Part shown: piece after piece, positions 44,901 to 46,896 of the stretch
Layout of the letters: every line of letters begins with the position of its first letter
Numbering within the stretch: position 1 is the stretch's first letter
NCBI GenBank assembly: GCA_029907355.1
Contig: JARYLZ010000015.1
Span: 1 to 46,896, forward strand
Direction of reading: 5' to 3'
Origin: Bacteroidota bacterium
GTDB lineage: Bacteria; Bacteroidota; Ignavibacteria; SZUA-365
Length of the DNA stretch: 46,896 nt
Translations under genes and position numbers: made by a program
The notes under the pieces: generated by a model
Databases searched by the model: none
The model's input: only the letters and a program-made list of their open reading frames with translations
What the model was told of the DNA's origin: nothing

Positions 44901-45235
44901 TCACGAGCGCGGATACGGTCCGCATCGATTGCGACGCGACGCTCCCGGTTTCCCCGTCACCCTCCCAGCCGCCCGTACCGACCCTCCACCGGAATTACCC
45001 CAACCCCGTCTCCGATCGTACGTCGATCGGGTTCGACATCCCCCGCGAAGGATTCGTGCGCCTCGTTCTGCTCGATGCGACGGGCCGGGAAATCCGCACG
45101 ATTCTCGAGGGCTCCCGGGCCGCCGGGAGTTATCGCGTGGAGATCGACGCGGCGGGACTGCCGCCCGGTGTCATCTTCTACCGCCTCGAATCGGGGAACC
45201 TCCGCTGTACCCGCGCCATGATCGTGCTTCGGTGA
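41987..45235 (+). CDS. Large T9SS-secreted protein with eight cysteine-paired repeats and C-terminal sorting domain
   Basis: An extracellular or cell-surface protein of unknown function, 1082 residues from ATG 41987. That start gives a proper signal peptide ([24 protein letters not shown]); the frame is open another 156 bases upstream without one. The body is eight tandem repeats of about 120 residues. Each has an opening CDSL- or CC-type cysteine pair, the block (R/V)N-x-H-(S/T)P, a central GFR-x-x-x-LTPGA-like strand, a W, a G(F/L)-LCF strand and a closing (C)CDT-(V/I)-x-(V/L)-x-C. The last 80 residues are a Por secretion tail ([16 protein letters not shown], then LLDATGREI, and GVIFYRLES). 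The gene diverges from the PorE-like gene. Cysteine pairing fits an oxidising extracytoplasmic location. Confidence 0.92.
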   Translation: MGNALRRLLLPTLVAALSVPLYAQDELTFRRVSDCCYDITVVNRNTAREPINEIAVKCSPFARILTTGSAPSGWVISYLAPTSVLFRAPVSSIQPGSMLSGFRLCFDVPSNEFGLDWITMRSGNPLTMGSAALNCRDTDTLTVRKDPTSADCCHEAILMNRNGTMRSIDRVTMEFVTAGYAFTDAQPPSAAWKVTFESPRRFRLETSQSPLPPGQDLAPFLFCFVPGTSKTDTAAILWTTWDDTTMLTRDTVFLQCLDVRHCDALLVASDVPDSCCYSLAIVNNHSPASKLDQLRLKMISPDAVFTSASGGIWPVSRFQGDEILFDGVSSPLDNGGILAGLRICVTRTVAGSDPVRVMWQTNRFGKPVCWDTVFFDCGATAGRCDLVTAQKTGACCHGLSLRNTHTPEGPLDGFRVRVLTPGAVITGTPTGPWSLQSATSTEAVFHAAAPLGHNRTAEQFLFCFRLPGDVPGVVTIAWQTLNGAATVCTDTLVLECLPDIGRTCDSLFHSLVRDCDFRFGFRNTHSPAGTVNGFRIQTLTGGARLGNAVTPAAWSIRSQTDQAVVWESNAGASPGVLVDGFGLTVTSVFPGSPVLLQRCTVQDGTDICCDTVIVTCTVQTRCDSLFTREGSGGCAFELGFVNLHSPQSPVKGFRVSILTPGARIASATPPNGWVLISLSAGTALFSDTAGSVPVNGRQDGFMLTFEQAAGNPTVAFQWCSMDGPLTICCDNASVTCRTTQQRGDSLILRPTAESCTFNAGFGNSHIPASVVDGFSVLVATTGASFARVQPPPGWRVLVSEAQRVVFGSAGPGVPPGDSLTGFTLSLNPALAGSTIRLFWCTMQGSVPLTCDTIIVECETSAPVPDSMAVIADPERPCCREFRLFNKHTPSSSINRLEVAVITPDVFFFPSRIEGPQGWKIEHEGDTLARWSTVSIGLTYGSTLSGCVLCFDNNRTGNQPFDIHWRAFSAQAVTSADTVRIDCDATLPVSPSPSQPPVPTLHRNYPNPVSDRTSIGFDIPREGFVRLVLLDATGREIRTILEGSRAAGSYRVEIDAAGLPPGVIFYRLESGNLRCTRAMIVLR
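42059..44932 (+). repeat. Eight degenerate ~360-base coding repeats
   Basis: The stretch encodes eight consecutive units of about 115-125 residues aligned by their cysteines, the (V/R)N-x-H-(S/T)P block and the closing Cys-Asp-Thr motif. The units have diverged widely at DNA level, so the repeats are old rather than recently amplified. Confidence 0.85.
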
Positions 45236-45282
45236 CCACGGTCCTGCGCGTTTTCACCCACCGAATCGTTCCTTTCCATGCC

Positions 45283-46896
45283 ATGCATGCCTTACCGCTC
45301 CTCGTCATCGCGCTCTGCGTGATGGCGATTTTCTACCGGTACTACAGCGCGTTCATCGCCGCGAAAGTCCTCGCTCTCGACGACGCGCGTCCGACTCCGG
45401 CCCATCGTTTCTTCGATGGGCAGAATTACCAGCCTACGAACAAGTGGGTGCTTTTCGGGCATCATTTCGCCGCTATCGCCGGAGCAGGCCCACTCATCGG
45501 TCCCGTTCTCGCGGCGCAATTCGGTTTCCTCCCGGGTTTCCTCTGGCTCGTCGTCGGTGTCGTGCTCGGCGGGGCGGTGCACGATTTCGTCAGCCTCGCG
45601 GCGTCGGTGCGGCGGAACGGGAAATCCATCGCGGAGATCGCCCGTTACGAAATCAGCCCCCTCGCCTCGATCGTCGGCTCGGTCGCCGTGCTCATCATCG
45701 TCATCATCGCACTGTCGGGTCTGGGAGTGGCTGTCGTGAACGCCCTCAGCGAGAGTCCGTGGGGAACGTTCACGATCGCCATGACCATCCCCATCGCCCT
45801 TTTCGTCGGCCTTTGGATGACGAAGATACGCCCGGGGAGGGTCGGGGAGGCAAGCGTCATCGGTGTGACGGCCGTGCTGCTCGCCGTCGTCCTGGGGCAT
45901 GAAGTGCAACAATCCCCCCTTGCAGTGTGGTTCACGCTTTCCCGGCACGGGATCATCATCGCGCTCGCCGCATACGGGTTCGTCGCATCGGTCCTTCCCG
46001 TGTGGCTCCTCCTCGCTCCGCGCGATTATCTCAGTTCCTACATGAAAATCGGGACGATTTTTCTCCTGATTCTCGGCGTCGCCGTCGTGAACCCGGAGCT
46101 GAAGATCCCGCCGATGACGGAGTACATCAACGGCGGCGGCCCGATCGTGCACGGCAAGCTGTTCCCATTCCTGTTCGTCACGATCGCCTGCGGGGCGATC
46201 TCGGGCTTCCATTCGCTCGTTTCCTCGGGGACGACGCCGAAGATGCTGAATCGGGAGACGGACGCGCGCTTCATCGGGTACGGCGCGATGCTCATGGAAA
46301 GTGTCGTGGGCGTCGTCGCGCTCATCGCGGCGGCATCGATGCACCCCGCCGATTATTACGCGATCAATGTCCCGCGGGATGTGTTCCGGCTCCTCGGCCT
46401 GATACCGGTCAACCTCCCCGATCTCTCGCGGATGGTGGGGGAAGATCTCGCGGGTCGGACGGGGGGCGCGGTTTCGCTCGCGATCGGTTTCGCGCAGATC
46501 TTTTCGGGGTTCCCGGGCATGAAAAAGCTCGTGGCCTATTGGTACCATTTCGCCATCATGTTCGAGGCCCTGTTCATCCTCACGACCATCGACGCGGGTA
46601 CGCGCATCGCGCGCTTCGTGGTGCAGGAATTCGTCGGCAAAGTCTACAAACCGTTCGAGCGCGTCGACTGGCTCCCCGGAACCATTCTCTCGACGGCCGC
46701 GGTCGTGTTCGCATGGGCCTACTTCATCTGGACGGGGAACATCACGACGATATGGCCGATGTTCGGGACGGCGAACCAACTCCTCGCCGTCGTGGCCCTG
46801 GCGGTGGGCACGAGCGCGCTCGTGAATTCCGGAAAAGCGCGGTACGCGTGGGTGACCTTCACCCCCATGGCGTTCGTGGCGACGACGACACTCACG
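45283..46896 (+). CDS. cstA: CstA family peptide/pyruvate transporter (5' part)
   Basis: An inner-membrane carrier of the carbon-starvation protein A family, which imports peptides or pyruvate. About 538 codons are present and the frame is open at the window end, so the 3' end is missing; complete members are roughly 550-700 residues. The N-terminus after ATG 45283 ([21 protein letters not shown]) is the usual first helix. The family signature follows at once: [29 protein letters not shown] and [10 protein letters not shown]. Later come [34 protein letters not shown] and [13 protein letters not shown]. At least a dozen hydrophobic helices are visible. It begins 47 bases after the T9SS cargo gene, on the same strand. 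Confidence 0.95.
   Translation, partial: MHALPLLVIALCVMAIFYRYYSAFIAAKVLALDDARPTPAHRFFDGQNYQPTNKWVLFGHHFAAIAGAGPLIGPVLAAQFGFLPGFLWLVVGVVLGGAVHDFVSLAASVRRNGKSIAEIARYEISPLASIVGSVAVLIIVIIALSGLGVAVVNALSESPWGTFTIAMTIPIALFVGLWMTKIRPGRVGEASVIGVTAVLLAVVLGHEVQQSPLAVWFTLSRHGIIIALAAYGFVASVLPVWLLLAPRDYLSSYMKIGTIFLLILGVAVVNPELKIPPMTEYINGGGPIVHGKLFPFLFVTIACGAISGFHSLVSSGTTPKMLNRETDARFIGYGAMLMESVVGVVALIAAASMHPADYYAINVPRDVFRLLGLIPVNLPDLSRMVGEDLAGRTGGAVSLAIGFAQIFSGFPGMKKLVAYWYHFAIMFEALFILTTIDAGTRIARFVVQEFVGKVYKPFERVDWLPGTILSTAAVVFAWAYFIWTGNITTIWPMFGTANQLLAVVALAVGTSALVNSGKARYAWVTFTPMAFVATTTLT

Noticed and set aside
45292-46779. 495-codon minus-strand open frame
   Set aside because: Antisense to cstA; the product is Arg/Asp/His-rich and has no fold signature.
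1-46896. tRNA, rRNA, CRISPR array, insertion sequence or attachment site
   Set aside because: No cloverleaf-like gene, regularly spaced repeats, transposase/integrase or direct-repeat pair was seen on either strand by reading. A tool scan could still find a small element.

Overview
The window is a 46.9 kb piece of a GC-rich (about 60%) bacterial chromosome. A C-terminal type IX secretion (T9SS) sorting tail on the protein at 41987-45235, and an OmpA lipoprotein with the domain order of the T9SS subunit PorE at 39856-41763, place it in the Fibrobacterota-Chlorobiota-Bacteroidota group. An Ignavibacteriota/Kapabacteria-like or Rhodothermia-like lineage is my best guess; the phylum is inference. 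No tRNA, rRNA, CRISPR array, transposase or insertion sequence was seen.

Region 1 (1-32388) is a surface-polysaccharide locus with every gene on the plus strand, often with ATGA/GTGA stop-start overlaps. It opens with the end of a Wzt-type ABC exporter ATPase. It holds about eleven glycosyltransferases: three GT2, one DUF5672, one orphan GT-A-like, one GT-B and five GT4 domains. Precursor genes are: a UDP-hexose/HexNAc 4-epimerase; a nonulosonate set (CMP-transferase, PEP-condensing synthase and, 7 kb away, a C0-type HAD phosphatase with KDN-9-P-phosphatase-like residues); a bacillosamine-type set (PglF/WbpM-like dehydratase, DegT aminotransferase, PglC-like priming transferase); and GDP-fucose (gmd, fcl). 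Two methyltransferases, two asparagine-synthetase-type amidotransferases (one fused to a GT4), an O-antigen ligase/polymerase and a Wzi-like outer-membrane protein complete it. Wzt plus a WaaL-like ligase suggests an ABC-exported O-antigen or A-LPS. T9SS cargo is anchored to A-LPS in Porphyromonas, so the locus may serve the T9SS protein downstream.

Region 2 (33151-37562) is a lower-GC three-gene cassette, preceded by a 762-base gene-free stretch and closed by a perfect bidirectional terminator. It encodes an alpha-helical protein that might be sigma-like, a soluble protein with an anti-sigma-like N-terminus, and a one-pass membrane protein joining a cytoplasmic Lon-protease-fold domain (catalytic Ser position kept, Lys apparently lost) to an exported FG-GAP-like domain. 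I regard this as the best candidate for an undescribed system, probably transmembrane signalling.

Region 3 (37709-46896) holds envelope and housekeeping genes: a secreted helical protein, a membrane metallophosphoesterase, the PorE-like lipoprotein, a large T9SS cargo with eight cysteine-paired repeats, and the start of a CstA peptide/pyruvate transporter that runs off the window.
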